IMG/VR virus record: IMGVR_UViG_3300045995_000108
Span: 51,429-115,428 of that record
DNA from: a virus
Direction: 5' to 3' (one strand)
Length of the DNA stretch: 64,000 nt
Shown here: piece after piece, positions 31,728 to 39,517 of the stretch
Numbering within the stretch: the first letter of the stretch is position 1
Layout of the letters: each line of letters opens with the position of its first letter
Program-made: the position numbers and the translations under genes
Notes under the pieces: model-generated
Told to the model about the DNA's origin: nothing
The model's database searches: none
The model's input: only the letters and a program-made list of their open reading frames with translations

Positions 31728-32468
31728 ATGCAAGATCATCTATTAGACATCGTCAAACACGCACTGCCAATCGGAATCGAATTGGTCAAGGTTACTGGAA
31801 CTAAAACTGAAACAACTATTAACAGTATTGCAGAAGACCGTTCTGTAATTGTAGAAGCTAAATTCAAAGCGCCAGTCGCTGAATTCAACGGCGTATTCGG
31901 AATGCCAAATTTGGCAAAGCTGAATACTATTTTGGGCATTCCAGAGTACGCTAAGGAAGCTAAGTTGACAATCCTTACCCGCGATGTTGACGTAGACGGT
32001 ACTACGGTTAAGCTGCCAGCTGGCGTTAACTTCACAAACAAGGCAGGCGACTTCAAGAACGACTATCGCTTCATGGGTAAGGAAGTTGTAGAAGACAAAC
32101 TGAAGGCAGTTAAATTCCGCGGTGTTAAGTGGAACGTAGAGTTTACACCAAGCGTTGCAAGCATTCAGCGTTTGCGCTACCAAGCAGCAGCCAACAACGA
32201 AATTACAACCTTTGTGGCTAAGACAGAAAAGGGCGCTTTGGTGTTCTACTTTGGTGACGCAGCATCCCACGCAGGTAACTTTACGTTCGACAACAATGTT
32301 GCTGGTACACTGTCCAAGGCATGGTCGTGGCCCGTTAACCAAGTTATTGCTATCCTTGCACTCGCAGGTGAGAAAACATTCAAGATCTCCGACGAAGGTG
32401 CTGCAATGATTACAGTTGACAGCGGCTTGATTGAATACAGCTACATCATCCCAGCCCAAACAAAATAA
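31728..32468 (+). CDS. 45: gp45-like sliding clamp
   Basis: 246 residues with the repeated strand-helix pattern of processivity clamps and phrases typical of T4-family gp45 (FNGVFGMPNLAKLNTILGI, GVKWNVEFTPSVASIQRLRYQ, VINQVIAILALAGEKTFKIS-like). A trimeric ring tethering DNA polymerase and, in T4, activating late transcription. AAGGAG-like GGAG lies six bases before the ATG. It follows the polymerase and methyltransferase in the replication block. Confidence 0.7.
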   Translation: MQDHLLDIVKHALPIGIELVKVTGTKTETTINSIAEDRSVIVEAKFKAPVAEFNGVFGMPNLAKLNTILGIPEYAKEAKLTILTRDVDVDGTTVKLPAGVNFTNKAGDFKNDYRFMGKEVVEDKLKAVKFRGVKWNVEFTPSVASIQRLRYQAAANNEITTFVAKTEKGALVFYFGDAASHAGNFTFDNNVAGTLSKAWSWPVNQVIAILALAGEKTFKISDEGAAMITVDSGLIEYSYIIPAQTK

Positions 32469-33593
32469 GTGGAGCAGTTTTTCTGTCCGTTACCTTGGAT
32501 ACATCAATTCATTCAAATTGATGGAATCAAGATGTGTTGCGTGAGTAGCACAAGTCTTAATATGACACCAGACGAGTTTAAACACTCTGATTTTATAAAA
32601 GATGTCAAAAAGACTATTACGGATGGAAAAATCCCACACGATTGCCAATCTTGTGTTAAGCAAGAACAACGTGGGGTCAAAAGTGTACGCGAAGGAATTT
32701 TAAAAGACTTTGCATATACTATTGAGACAGTCCCTGATCAAATCGAATATTTAGATTTGCGCCATTCCAATTTGTGCAATTTTTCGTGTCGTATATGCAG
32801 TCCAACATATAGTACCAGTATTAATAGAGAAGTCTTGTCTAATACGAAGCTACTTGCATATTACAGCCCAGTCGAGGTGGGTCTCAAATATGACATTGCA
32901 TCGTCAATTGATTCATTGATTCCCAATTTGTCTAGATTAAACTTAACTGGTGGTGAACCACTAATAATAAAAGAAAATCTGGACATTTTGCAACGCCTAT
33001 TGGATCAATGCCGTAATGATGTGCATTTGCTTATCACAACCAATGCCTCTACATTCAATCCCAAAATATTGAATCTCATTAAGCAGTTTAGTAATGTACA
33101 TTGGACCATAAGCATAGATGGTGTTGACGAAGTTGCTGAATACGCACGGTATGGTACTGATTGGCCTACCGTTCACGCCAATGTTCATCAGATTCTGCAA
33201 CTAAAGCATAGTGTTTCCATAAATGTGACAATCAGTGCATACAGCGTATTAGGATTAGCTGCAACTTGCAATTGGTTTAATTCGTTACGCAATGCGTACC
33301 AAAATCAACCATTAGAGATTATGTTCGGTGTGGCCACAAATGTAGACATTAAATTTCTGCCTATTCATATGCGTAAAAATGCAAAAGAAAATTTAGATCA
33401 GGCCATTGCAGTGATAAGTAATATCACAACCAATCCAGAATCTGAACTAGTTACTCTAAATAGCTTGCGTAATGATTTAAACGATGTTACAATACATAGA
33501 GCAACAACTAAATTCATTCAATTTACTCGTGACTTAGATGCATCAAGAAATCAAAGTTTCGAATCGACATTCAAATTACCTTTAGAAATATGA
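32469..33593 (+). CDS. radical SAM protein (twitch/SPASM type)
   Basis: 374 residues from GTG 32469, directly after the clamp stop. An N-terminal cysteine group (C6, C23-C24, C59, C62) may bind an auxiliary cluster; the radical SAM cluster is CNFSCRIC (C103, C107, C110). LTGGEP follows (SAM-binding glycines), then SIDGVDEVAEYARYGTDW as in peptide- and protein-modifying twitch enzymes. T4-like phages carry these of unknown substrate. GTG start is supported by the tight junction with gene 45. Confidence 0.7.
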   Translation: MEQFFCPLPWIHQFIQIDGIKMCCVSSTSLNMTPDEFKHSDFIKDVKKTITDGKIPHDCQSCVKQEQRGVKSVREGILKDFAYTIETVPDQIEYLDLRHSNLCNFSCRICSPTYSTSINREVLSNTKLLAYYSPVEVGLKYDIASSIDSLIPNLSRLNLTGGEPLIIKENLDILQRLLDQCRNDVHLLITTNASTFNPKILNLIKQFSNVHWTISIDGVDEVAEYARYGTDWPTVHANVHQILQLKHSVSINVTISAYSVLGLAATCNWFNSLRNAYQNQPLEIMFGVATNVDIKFLPIHMRKNAKENLDQAIAVISNITTNPESELVTLNSLRNDLNDVTIHRATTKFIQFTRDLDASRNQSFESTFKLPLEI

Positions 33594-34033
33594 ACCAACA
33601 AGAACGCGACACAATTGAACGCATCAAAGAGAAGGCTGTGCGCCAAATCTTTGTCACTTTCCAAAAGGAAGGCATTCATTGCTATCCTGCCGCAGCCACA
33701 GACCCAATGCTTGCGACAGGTGACCAATACGATGTCTCCTTTTTGGGCACCCCACATCGACACATTTTCCACTTCCGCGTGGACATTGATGTGTTCCATA
33801 ACGACCGCGACATTGAGTTTATTCAATTCAAGCGTTGGCTCGAAAACCTTTACAAGGATAGCATCCTTGCGTTAGACTACAAGAGTTGCGAGATGATCGC
33901 TGACGACTTGTACATTCAAATCGCTGCACGGTATCCTGATCGTGCAGTAAAAATCGAAGTATCCGAGGACGGCGAAAACGGATGCACAATCGAATACAAC
34001 ACCCACCGTCCAAGTCAATTAATTAAGGTCTAA
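33590..34033 (+). CDS. T-fold-like protein near dpdA
   Basis: 147 residues. HRHIFHFRVDIDVFH, DIEFIQFKRWLENLY and CEMIADDLYIQI then IEVSEDG...TIEY resemble the strand-helix order of QueD/pterin synthases (T-fold), with histidines at the metal position, but identity is weak. If real, it could be a second QueD-like enzyme such as the predicted 7-carboxy-7-deazaguanine decarboxylase DpdL. ATGA overlap with the radical SAM gene. Confidence 0.4.
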   Translation: MNQQERDTIERIKEKAVRQIFVTFQKEGIHCYPAAATDPMLATGDQYDVSFLGTPHRHIFHFRVDIDVFHNDRDIEFIQFKRWLENLYKDSILALDYKSCEMIADDLYIQIAARYPDRAVKIEVSEDGENGCTIEYNTHRPSQLIKV

Positions 34034-34034
34034 A

Positions 34035-34292
34035 ATGGCAAAAGAACAATACATGCAAAGTCCCCGTGTACGTCAGGAAATGACTCGTCTCTTCGACGAG
34101 CTTGATGCATACTTGGAGTTCTGCAAAAAGCAGGGCTATGTATTTGACGAGTCCCATCTCTACAACGAGAAGACTCCATGGGGTGAGTGGCAACGTGTCC
34201 TGAACGGGAAGTTTCCCAAGGACAACTGGTCTCCTTACCCTAAGGAAAAGCGTGACTTTTCCAAGCCGCGTTCGCATTTCTCCACTCGTTAA
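34035..34292 (+). CDS. hypothetical protein (85 aa)
   Basis: Between the T-fold protein and dpdA. A helical first half (EMTRLFDELDAYLEFCKKQGY) and a proline/basic second half with many aromatics (WGEWQ, NWSPYPKEKRDF). Unknown; gene order suggests association with the deazaguanine genes. Confidence 0.5.
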   Translation: MAKEQYMQSPRVRQEMTRLFDELDAYLEFCKKQGYVFDESHLYNEKTPWGEWQRVLNGKFPKDNWSPYPKEKRDFSKPRSHFSTR

Positions 34293-34298
34293 TCCTTT

Positions 34299-35933
34299 AT
34301 GCCATATAAAGACGATTTAACGGCGAAGCAAAGCGACTACGCCTACTTTCTACCAGCGTTAAGCGGATTTTATTCCTCTTACGTTGGCAAGCAAAGACAT
34401 GAACAGCACGTAGATGCTGCCCGTATTCCTAAGCGATTTGAAAATGGCATTGAGGGATTAAACTATCTCAATGAAGAAGAAGCTTACTTCAAGTATAAGT
34501 GGTCTCTGTATTCTGCAGGACACGCTAACTTGGATACCACTAAGTTTGATCCGTCTGAGGACATGATTCGCAATCGTTCTAAGAATAGCTTTGTACTTGG
34601 TGACTCTGGTGGATTCCAGATTGCCAAGGGAGTATGGGAAGGCGACTGGCGTGCTAACTCTGGTTGTGCAAAAGCTCAAAAGTATCGCACACAGGTTCTT
34701 GATTGGATGGAAAGCTACATGGACTACGGCATGGGATTAGATATTCCAGGCTGGGTTTGGCGTACCCCAAGGGGTGTGGCTGCAACCAAGATTGAAACTT
34801 ACCAAGAAGCTATGGAAGCTTCCAAGTACAACTTCGAATATTGGATTAAACATCGTCGCGGTAACTGCAAGTTCTTGACAGTTCTGCAAGGTGATAATCA
34901 CGAGCAGGCAGATGAGTGGTATGAGGAGATGAAGAAGTTCTCCGATCCTAAGCATTACCCTAACGAGCACTTTAACGGTTGGGCTATGGGATCGCAAAAC
35001 AAATGCGATGTACACCTTATCTTGAAACGCCTTGTTGCATTGATTTATGATGGATTGTTGGAAGAAGGCAAGCAAGACTGGATTCACTATCTTGGTACAT
35101 CCAAGCTAGAGTGGGCAGTTATGTTTACCGATATTCAACGTGCTATCCGGAAGAACCACAACCCAAGTCTAAGCATTAGCTTTGACTGCGCATCTCCTTT
35201 CCTGGCAACAGCGAACGGGCAAGTGTATTGGGACAACCGTCTTGAAGACGAAGACAAGTGGTCTTACCGTATGATGAAATGTGTGGATGATAAGAAGTAT
35301 GCACTAGATACTCGCATGTTCCGTGATGTGGCAGTCAATGATGGGCATTTCCCATCGTTCATTGACAGTCCAATCATCTCGCGTATGGAAATCAATGATG
35401 TATGTCATTACGGACCAAACGATGTAAACAAGATTGGTAAGATTGGCCGTACGTCGTGGGATAGTTTTGCTTATGCATTGCTGATGGGGCACAACGTCTA
35501 TGCACACATTAAGTCTGTACAAGACAGCAATGAGCGTTACGACCAAGGCATTGTTCCTGAAATGCTGATACACGACATGAAGATGAAGGGTGCGTTTAGA
35601 CAACTCGTCGACGCAATCTTTTCTGCACCGTCCCGTGCTGCCGCTGATAAGTTGGTTAACGAAGAAAGCAATTGGTACTTACAGATTACTGGATCAAGTG
35701 CAAACGGCTTGCTAGGTAAGAAAGCTGTCAATGCAGATACGATGACAGCAAAACACATGGTGATCGAAGGTACCATCCACGATAAGGTTAAGGTTGAAAA
35801 AGTAAAATTCAAACCTGTCGTGATGTCTAACTTGTTCGAGGGTGAAGGCGTGGCAGAATTTGTCCCGCATGTTGACGATTCAGAAATTGACGAAGCACCA
35901 CTTGATGACTTGGAGAAAGCAGATGAGCTGTAA
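34299..35933 (+). CDS. dpdA: DpdA-type DNA 7-deazaguanine transglycosylase
   Basis: 544 residues with a tRNA-guanine-transglycosylase-like barrel: GDSGGFQ (D102 at the TGT base-binding position), VLQGDN (195-200), FNGWAMGSQ, HYLGTS (263-268) and SFDCASP with the likely nucleophile D296. The TGT zinc-binding cysteine set is not obvious, as in phage DpdA enzymes. DpdA swaps guanine in DNA for a 7-deazaguanine base, protecting phage DNA from restriction. FolE, QueD and QueE in the window can make the base. Overlaps the next gene by 11 bases. Confidence 0.85.
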   Translation: MPYKDDLTAKQSDYAYFLPALSGFYSSYVGKQRHEQHVDAARIPKRFENGIEGLNYLNEEEAYFKYKWSLYSAGHANLDTTKFDPSEDMIRNRSKNSFVLGDSGGFQIAKGVWEGDWRANSGCAKAQKYRTQVLDWMESYMDYGMGLDIPGWVWRTPRGVAATKIETYQEAMEASKYNFEYWIKHRRGNCKFLTVLQGDNHEQADEWYEEMKKFSDPKHYPNEHFNGWAMGSQNKCDVHLILKRLVALIYDGLLEEGKQDWIHYLGTSKLEWAVMFTDIQRAIRKNHNPSLSISFDCASPFLATANGQVYWDNRLEDEDKWSYRMMKCVDDKKYALDTRMFRDVAVNDGHFPSFIDSPIISRMEINDVCHYGPNDVNKIGKIGRTSWDSFAYALLMGHNVYAHIKSVQDSNERYDQGIVPEMLIHDMKMKGAFRQLVDAIFSAPSRAAADKLVNEESNWYLQITGSSANGLLGKKAVNADTMTAKHMVIEGTIHDKVKVEKVKFKPVVMSNLFEGEGVAEFVPHVDDSEIDEAPLDDLEKADEL

Positions 35934-36987
35934 AACTATTTACATCGTGCCAATCGAACCAATCGACGCACGGTACACAAAGCAATGGTACGAGAATATT
36001 CCCAAGATCATTCTTGAAGAAGCGAACAAACGCGACGTACCAATTAAGCTAGTTACTATTGATGGTGCTAAGATTGAGGCTGGCACAACCAGTGGAGCCT
36101 TCCTTGATTTTGGGGCCACCAATGTGTACAAGGCATCGCAATGCGAAGTCGTGTCGCGTATGTTTAGCAGTGGTATTGTCAAGGCTGGTGACAAGTTTCT
36201 TATCACTGATGCGTGGAACTTTATCATCACACCTATCAAGTACATGAGCGACTTGCTTGGTATTCCTGTTGAGATTCACGGCATATGGCATGCCGGTGCA
36301 TACGATCCTTCTGACATCCTTGGATACAAGATGCAAAAGCCGTGGCCCAACCATGCTGAACGCTCGTGGTTCCACTCTTGCGACTATAACTACTACGCAA
36401 CGGACTTCCACAAGGATATGTTCCTGCGTAACTTGGGTATTGAGCCAGAGTATCATCACAAGGCGATTCGTTCTGGACAACCGCATACACCAATCATTGA
36501 ACAATGCAGTCAATATTGGCACACATACAAGACTGGAAAGATGATCTGGCCGCATCGTTATAACGACGACAAGCAACCTGCCATTGCTGAGTCTATTGCG
36601 GAAGTTATCCCCACTGTTATTACACAGAAGATGAACCTGTCCAAAGAGGCTTATTACGAGGAGTTAGGCAAGGCTTCCGTACTATTTTCGTGCAGTTTGC
36701 ATGAGAATCTAGGCATTTCCATCATGGAAGGTGTGTTAGCTGGTGTAATCCCCTTCTTGCCTGATCGCTGCTCTTATTCAGAAATGTATCTCCCAGAGTT
36801 CCTGTATCCATCAGAATGGACCAAAGACTTTGCATCTTTTGAGAAGCATCGTCCATTGTTGCTTCGCTTTATCAATCATCGAATCAATGATCGCTATAAC
36901 TACATGGATGCACTGGAACGCCAACGCGACATTCTCATTGAGAAGTACCTGCAACCAACTGTAATGGTAGACAAGTTGCTTGGCTAA
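35923..36987 (+). CDS. glycosyltransferase, queuosine-mannosyltransferase-like
   Basis: 354 residues from ATG 35923, overlapping the dpdA end by 11 bases. GT-B pattern: IYIVPIEPIDARYTKQWY, ITDAWNFI, then IWPHRYNDDKQP (208-219) and SLHENLGISIMEG (258-270), PFLPDRCSYSEMYLPEF. The H-R-x-x-x-D-K and H-E-x-x-G-I-x-x-x-E segments match the DUF3524/GTDC1 family that mannosylates queuosine in tRNA from GDP-mannose. Close coupling to dpdA and the epimerase at 37772 suggests it glycosylates the deazaguanine in DNA, or another GDP-sugar acceptor. Acceptor unproven. Confidence 0.65.
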   Translation: MSCKTIYIVPIEPIDARYTKQWYENIPKIILEEANKRDVPIKLVTIDGAKIEAGTTSGAFLDFGATNVYKASQCEVVSRMFSSGIVKAGDKFLITDAWNFIITPIKYMSDLLGIPVEIHGIWHAGAYDPSDILGYKMQKPWPNHAERSWFHSCDYNYYATDFHKDMFLRNLGIEPEYHHKAIRSGQPHTPIIEQCSQYWHTYKTGKMIWPHRYNDDKQPAIAESIAEVIPTVITQKMNLSKEAYYEELGKASVLFSCSLHENLGISIMEGVLAGVIPFLPDRCSYSEMYLPEFLYPSEWTKDFASFEKHRPLLLRFINHRINDRYNYMDALERQRDILIEKYLQPTVMVDKLLG

Positions 36988-37201
36988 TGTAGATCAAGTT
37001 TGGTGCGATATGTGCAGGCCGCTTTATCCTTGGTTAGAGGACAAGCGGCTTTTGGATCAACGCGACATTCTAATGCAGCTATACGAAGCTTGCACTGCAC
37101 GTGGTCAAGAAATGTACCAAAGCGAAGGCATGGACATTTATCTAGAATACTTAACTTGGTGGAAACTACAATATGTCCTTCGACCTAATCCTAAAGTTTG
37201 A
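36980..37201 (+). CDS. hypothetical protein (73 aa)
   Basis: Begins with TTG overlapping the previous stop, or at ATG 37010; no good binding site supports either. Contains WCDMCRPLYPWLEDKR and a helical middle. Overlaps the next gene by 29 bases. Function unknown. Confidence 0.5.
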   Translation: MANVDQVWCDMCRPLYPWLEDKRLLDQRDILMQLYEACTARGQEMYQSEGMDIYLEYLTWWKLQYVLRPNPKV

Positions 37202-37775
37202 AAAAGAGTTAGCAGAGTTTACTGGCGCTCCGTATGCAATTATGACAGATTGCTGCACACACGCCATTGAACTGTGTCTTCGTTACGAACTACAAGATCG
37301 TCGCTACATAGACAAGGTTGTGTTTACTGCGTTTACATACTTGTCCGTGCCAATGACCTTCCGCAAGATAGGCATTAAGTACGAGCACATTGACTACGAT
37401 TGGACTGGCGAGTATCCGTTCTATGGCACACGTATTTGGGACTCTGCTCGTAGGTTAGAGAAAAACATGTACCGCCCACACTCCTTCCAATGTCTGAGCT
37501 TTGGACAAGGTAAGCCAATCCAGATTGGGCATGGTGGTGCTATCCTAACTGACGATAAGAATGCGTACACCACTATGCTTGCACAACGGTACGACGGTAG
37601 AGACCTAACCATATCCCCATGGCACGACCAAAAGGTGTTTAGGGTCGGCTACCATTACAAGCCAGCAATTGAAGACGCAATGCATGGTTCGGAATTGCTT
37701 AAAGCTTATGCTTGCTATCCAGCTAAACCAATGCATGTGATATATCCAGATTTAAGAAAGATAACAATATTATGA
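37173..37775 (+). CDS. short DegT/DnrJ/EryC1-like protein
   Basis: 200 residues against ~370 for the family. It keeps the N-terminal AELAEFTGAPYAIMTDCCTHAIELCL pattern and the PLP-lysine region SFGQGKPIQIGHGGAI (lysine in place), but much of the aminotransferase C-lobe is gone. It may act on sugar nucleotides with the neighbouring epimerase, bind PLP without transaminating, or be degenerate. Frame is intact. Confidence 0.6.
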   Translation: MSFDLILKFEKELAEFTGAPYAIMTDCCTHAIELCLRYELQDRRYIDKVVFTAFTYLSVPMTFRKIGIKYEHIDYDWTGEYPFYGTRIWDSARRLEKNMYRPHSFQCLSFGQGKPIQIGHGGAILTDDKNAYTTMLAQRYDGRDLTISPWHDQKVFRVGYHYKPAIEDAMHGSELLKAYACYPAKPMHVIYPDLRKITIL

Positions 37776-38722
37776 ACATTTTAGTATTAGGCGCGGGTGG
37801 GTTCATTGGATCGCATTTAGTAAAAAGACTCAAAAGTGAAGGTCATTATGTCGTCGGTATGGACTTAAAATATCCTGATTTTGACACAACTCACGCAGAC
37901 GAGTTTATTATCACTGACTTGGCAGATGCAAGATCTCTTGTGTTCCCATACCTTGAGTTTGATGAGGTGTACCAACTTGCTGCTGACATGGGCGGAGCGA
38001 CCTACATATTCACAGGGATAAATGATTCGAACATTATGATGCATAGTGTTCGTATAAATTTAAATGTGCTTGACCACTTTAAGGACACAAAAGCAACAAT
38101 CTTCTATTCGTCATCTGCCTGCATTTACCCAGCACATAACCAGCTTGACCCGTCAGATCCTAATTTGGAAGAGTCTTCTGCATACCCAGCCAATCCAGAT
38201 TCTGAATACGGATGGGAAAAACTATTCTCTGAACGGCTGTATCTTGCACATGCAAAAAACCACGGGACTAAGGTTCGTATTGCACGTTACCACAATGTTT
38301 ATGGCCCATATGGCACGTTCGAAGGTGGTAAAGAAAAGGCACCTGCTGCAATATGCCGCAAAGTAATTCAATCCAACGGTGAGATTGAGATCATTGGTCC
38401 AGGATATCAAACACGTTCGTTTTTGTATATTGACGATTGCGTTGATGCAACGATTCAATTAGTACGTAGTGATGTTAACTTTCCTATTAACATCGGATCA
38501 GAAGAAATGGTATCAATCAACCAATTGGTGGACATTGCATCTGCGGTAGAAGGAAAGCAATTGATTAAAAAGCATGTATCTGGACCAGTTGGTGTCGCTG
38601 GCCGCAATTCTGACAATACGTTAATTGAACATTACTTAGGTTGGGAAAGAAAGAATACGTTGTCAGACGGTATCACCAAAACATACAAATGGATTAAATC
38701 CGTCATTGACTCCCGCGTCTAA
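37772..38722 (+). CDS. GDP-mannose 3,5-epimerase-like
   Basis: 316 residues, NAD-dependent SDR. GAGGFIG (7-13) binds NAD; catalytic set SSSACIYP plus YGWEK (YxxxK). Long stretches (AADMGGATYIF, GTFEGGKEKAPAAICRK, QTRSFLYIDDCV, INIGSEEMVSINQLV, GVAGRNSDNTLI) are diagnostic of plant-type GDP-mannose 3,5-epimerases, which make GDP-L-galactose or GDP-L-gulose. This supplies a GDP-sugar to a glycosyltransferase. Its 3' end contains the -35 of the folE promoter. Confidence 0.8.
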   Translation: MNILVLGAGGFIGSHLVKRLKSEGHYVVGMDLKYPDFDTTHADEFIITDLADARSLVFPYLEFDEVYQLAADMGGATYIFTGINDSNIMMHSVRINLNVLDHFKDTKATIFYSSSACIYPAHNQLDPSDPNLEESSAYPANPDSEYGWEKLFSERLYLAHAKNHGTKVRIARYHNVYGPYGTFEGGKEKAPAAICRKVIQSNGEIEIIGPGYQTRSFLYIDDCVDATIQLVRSDVNFPINIGSEEMVSINQLVDIASAVEGKQLIKKHVSGPVGVAGRNSDNTLIEHYLGWERKNTLSDGITKTYKWIKSVIDSRV

Positions 38723-38734
38723 ATACAGTACAAT
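38706..38734 (+). promoter_or_regulatory. sigma70-type promoter for folE
   Basis: TTGACT (38706-38711, inside the epimerase gene), 17-nt spacer, TACAAT (38729-38734); start about 38741, 12 nt before the folE ATG. TAAATAC (38720-38726) lies in the spacer. AGGAA precedes the ATG. Confidence 0.75.
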
Positions 38735-38752
38735 AAACAATAGGAACAAAAC

Positions 38753-39451
38753 ATGGATAACAGTAAAAATCTTTCTCAATTAATCCGCCGCAAAATGCAA
38801 GGAAGTGGTAAACGCTTTTGGGCAGGCGACAACATTTCTGAATTCGTTAGCGAAGATGCAAAACAACTTCTGATTGACGAAGCTGCTGAAGCATTCGAAG
38901 GAGTGCTGGACGCTTTGTTAATTGATCGGGAGAATGATCCTAACAGCAAAGGCACTGCTCGTCGTCTTGCCAAAATGTACTACAACGAGATCATGTCTGG
39001 TCGTTACGATGCACCACCAGACTGCACTGCTTTCCCAAATGACAGCGATGACCGTTATGAAGGAATGTTGGTTGTTCGTTCAGAATTGAAGTCAATGTGC
39101 TCACACCACCACCAGCCCGTTTCTGGCACTGCGTACATTGGTATCATTGCTGCGCAAAAGCTAATTGGCTTGTCCAAGTATTCACGCATCGCGCAGTGGT
39201 GCGCATTGCGCGGCACATTGCAAGAAGAGTTATGCAACGACATCGCAAAAGAAATTGAAAAGGCAACTGGTTCTGAGAACATTGCAGTTTACATACAGGC
39301 CACACATGGATGCTGCGAAAACCGTGGAATAATGGCCCATTCGTCCCTAACACAAACAACTGTGCTCAAAGGATCATTTAAAAGCGACCCAGGCACTAAG
39401 AAAGAGTTTTTCGACAACATTAATCTACAGCAACAGTTCGCTCCACGATAA
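38753..39451 (+). CDS. folE: GTP cyclohydrolase I (FolE)
   Basis: 232 residues. The type I core has RSELKSMCSHHHQPV with zinc ligands C116 and H119, and HGCCENRG carrying the third ligand C187. QKLIGLSKYSRI matches the active-site loop. It makes dihydroneopterin triphosphate, the first compound of 7-deazaguanine (and folate) synthesis. An acidic insert between the helical N-terminus and the core is longer than in E. coli. It has its own promoter, so expression can be separate from dpdA. Confidence 0.9.
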   Translation: MDNSKNLSQLIRRKMQGSGKRFWAGDNISEFVSEDAKQLLIDEAAEAFEGVLDALLIDRENDPNSKGTARRLAKMYYNEIMSGRYDAPPDCTAFPNDSDDRYEGMLVVRSELKSMCSHHHQPVSGTAYIGIIAAQKLIGLSKYSRIAQWCALRGTLQEELCNDIAKEIEKATGSENIAVYIQATHGCCENRGIMAHSSLTQTTVLKGSFKSDPGTKKEFFDNINLQQQFAPR

Positions 39452-39457
39452 TCAAAG

Positions 39458-39486
39458 TTGACTGATAAATCACTTTATTGTACACT
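39458..39486 (+). promoter_or_regulatory. promoter with dyad before lipoprotein gene
   Basis: TTGACT (39458-39463), 17-nt spacer, TACACT (39481-39486). GTTGA/ATCAC upstream and GTGAT/TCAAC downstream of the spacer are inverted, enclosing the -10; a possible operator. Confidence 0.6.
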
Positions 39487-39517
39487 GTGATAATCAACAA
39501 CTCCTGGAGTATTTCTA

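Noticed and set aside
36980-37201. A third AUU-type or non-standard start
   Set aside because: TTG with stop overlap is enough; no good SD supports an alternative, so it is not counted with the two AUU genes.
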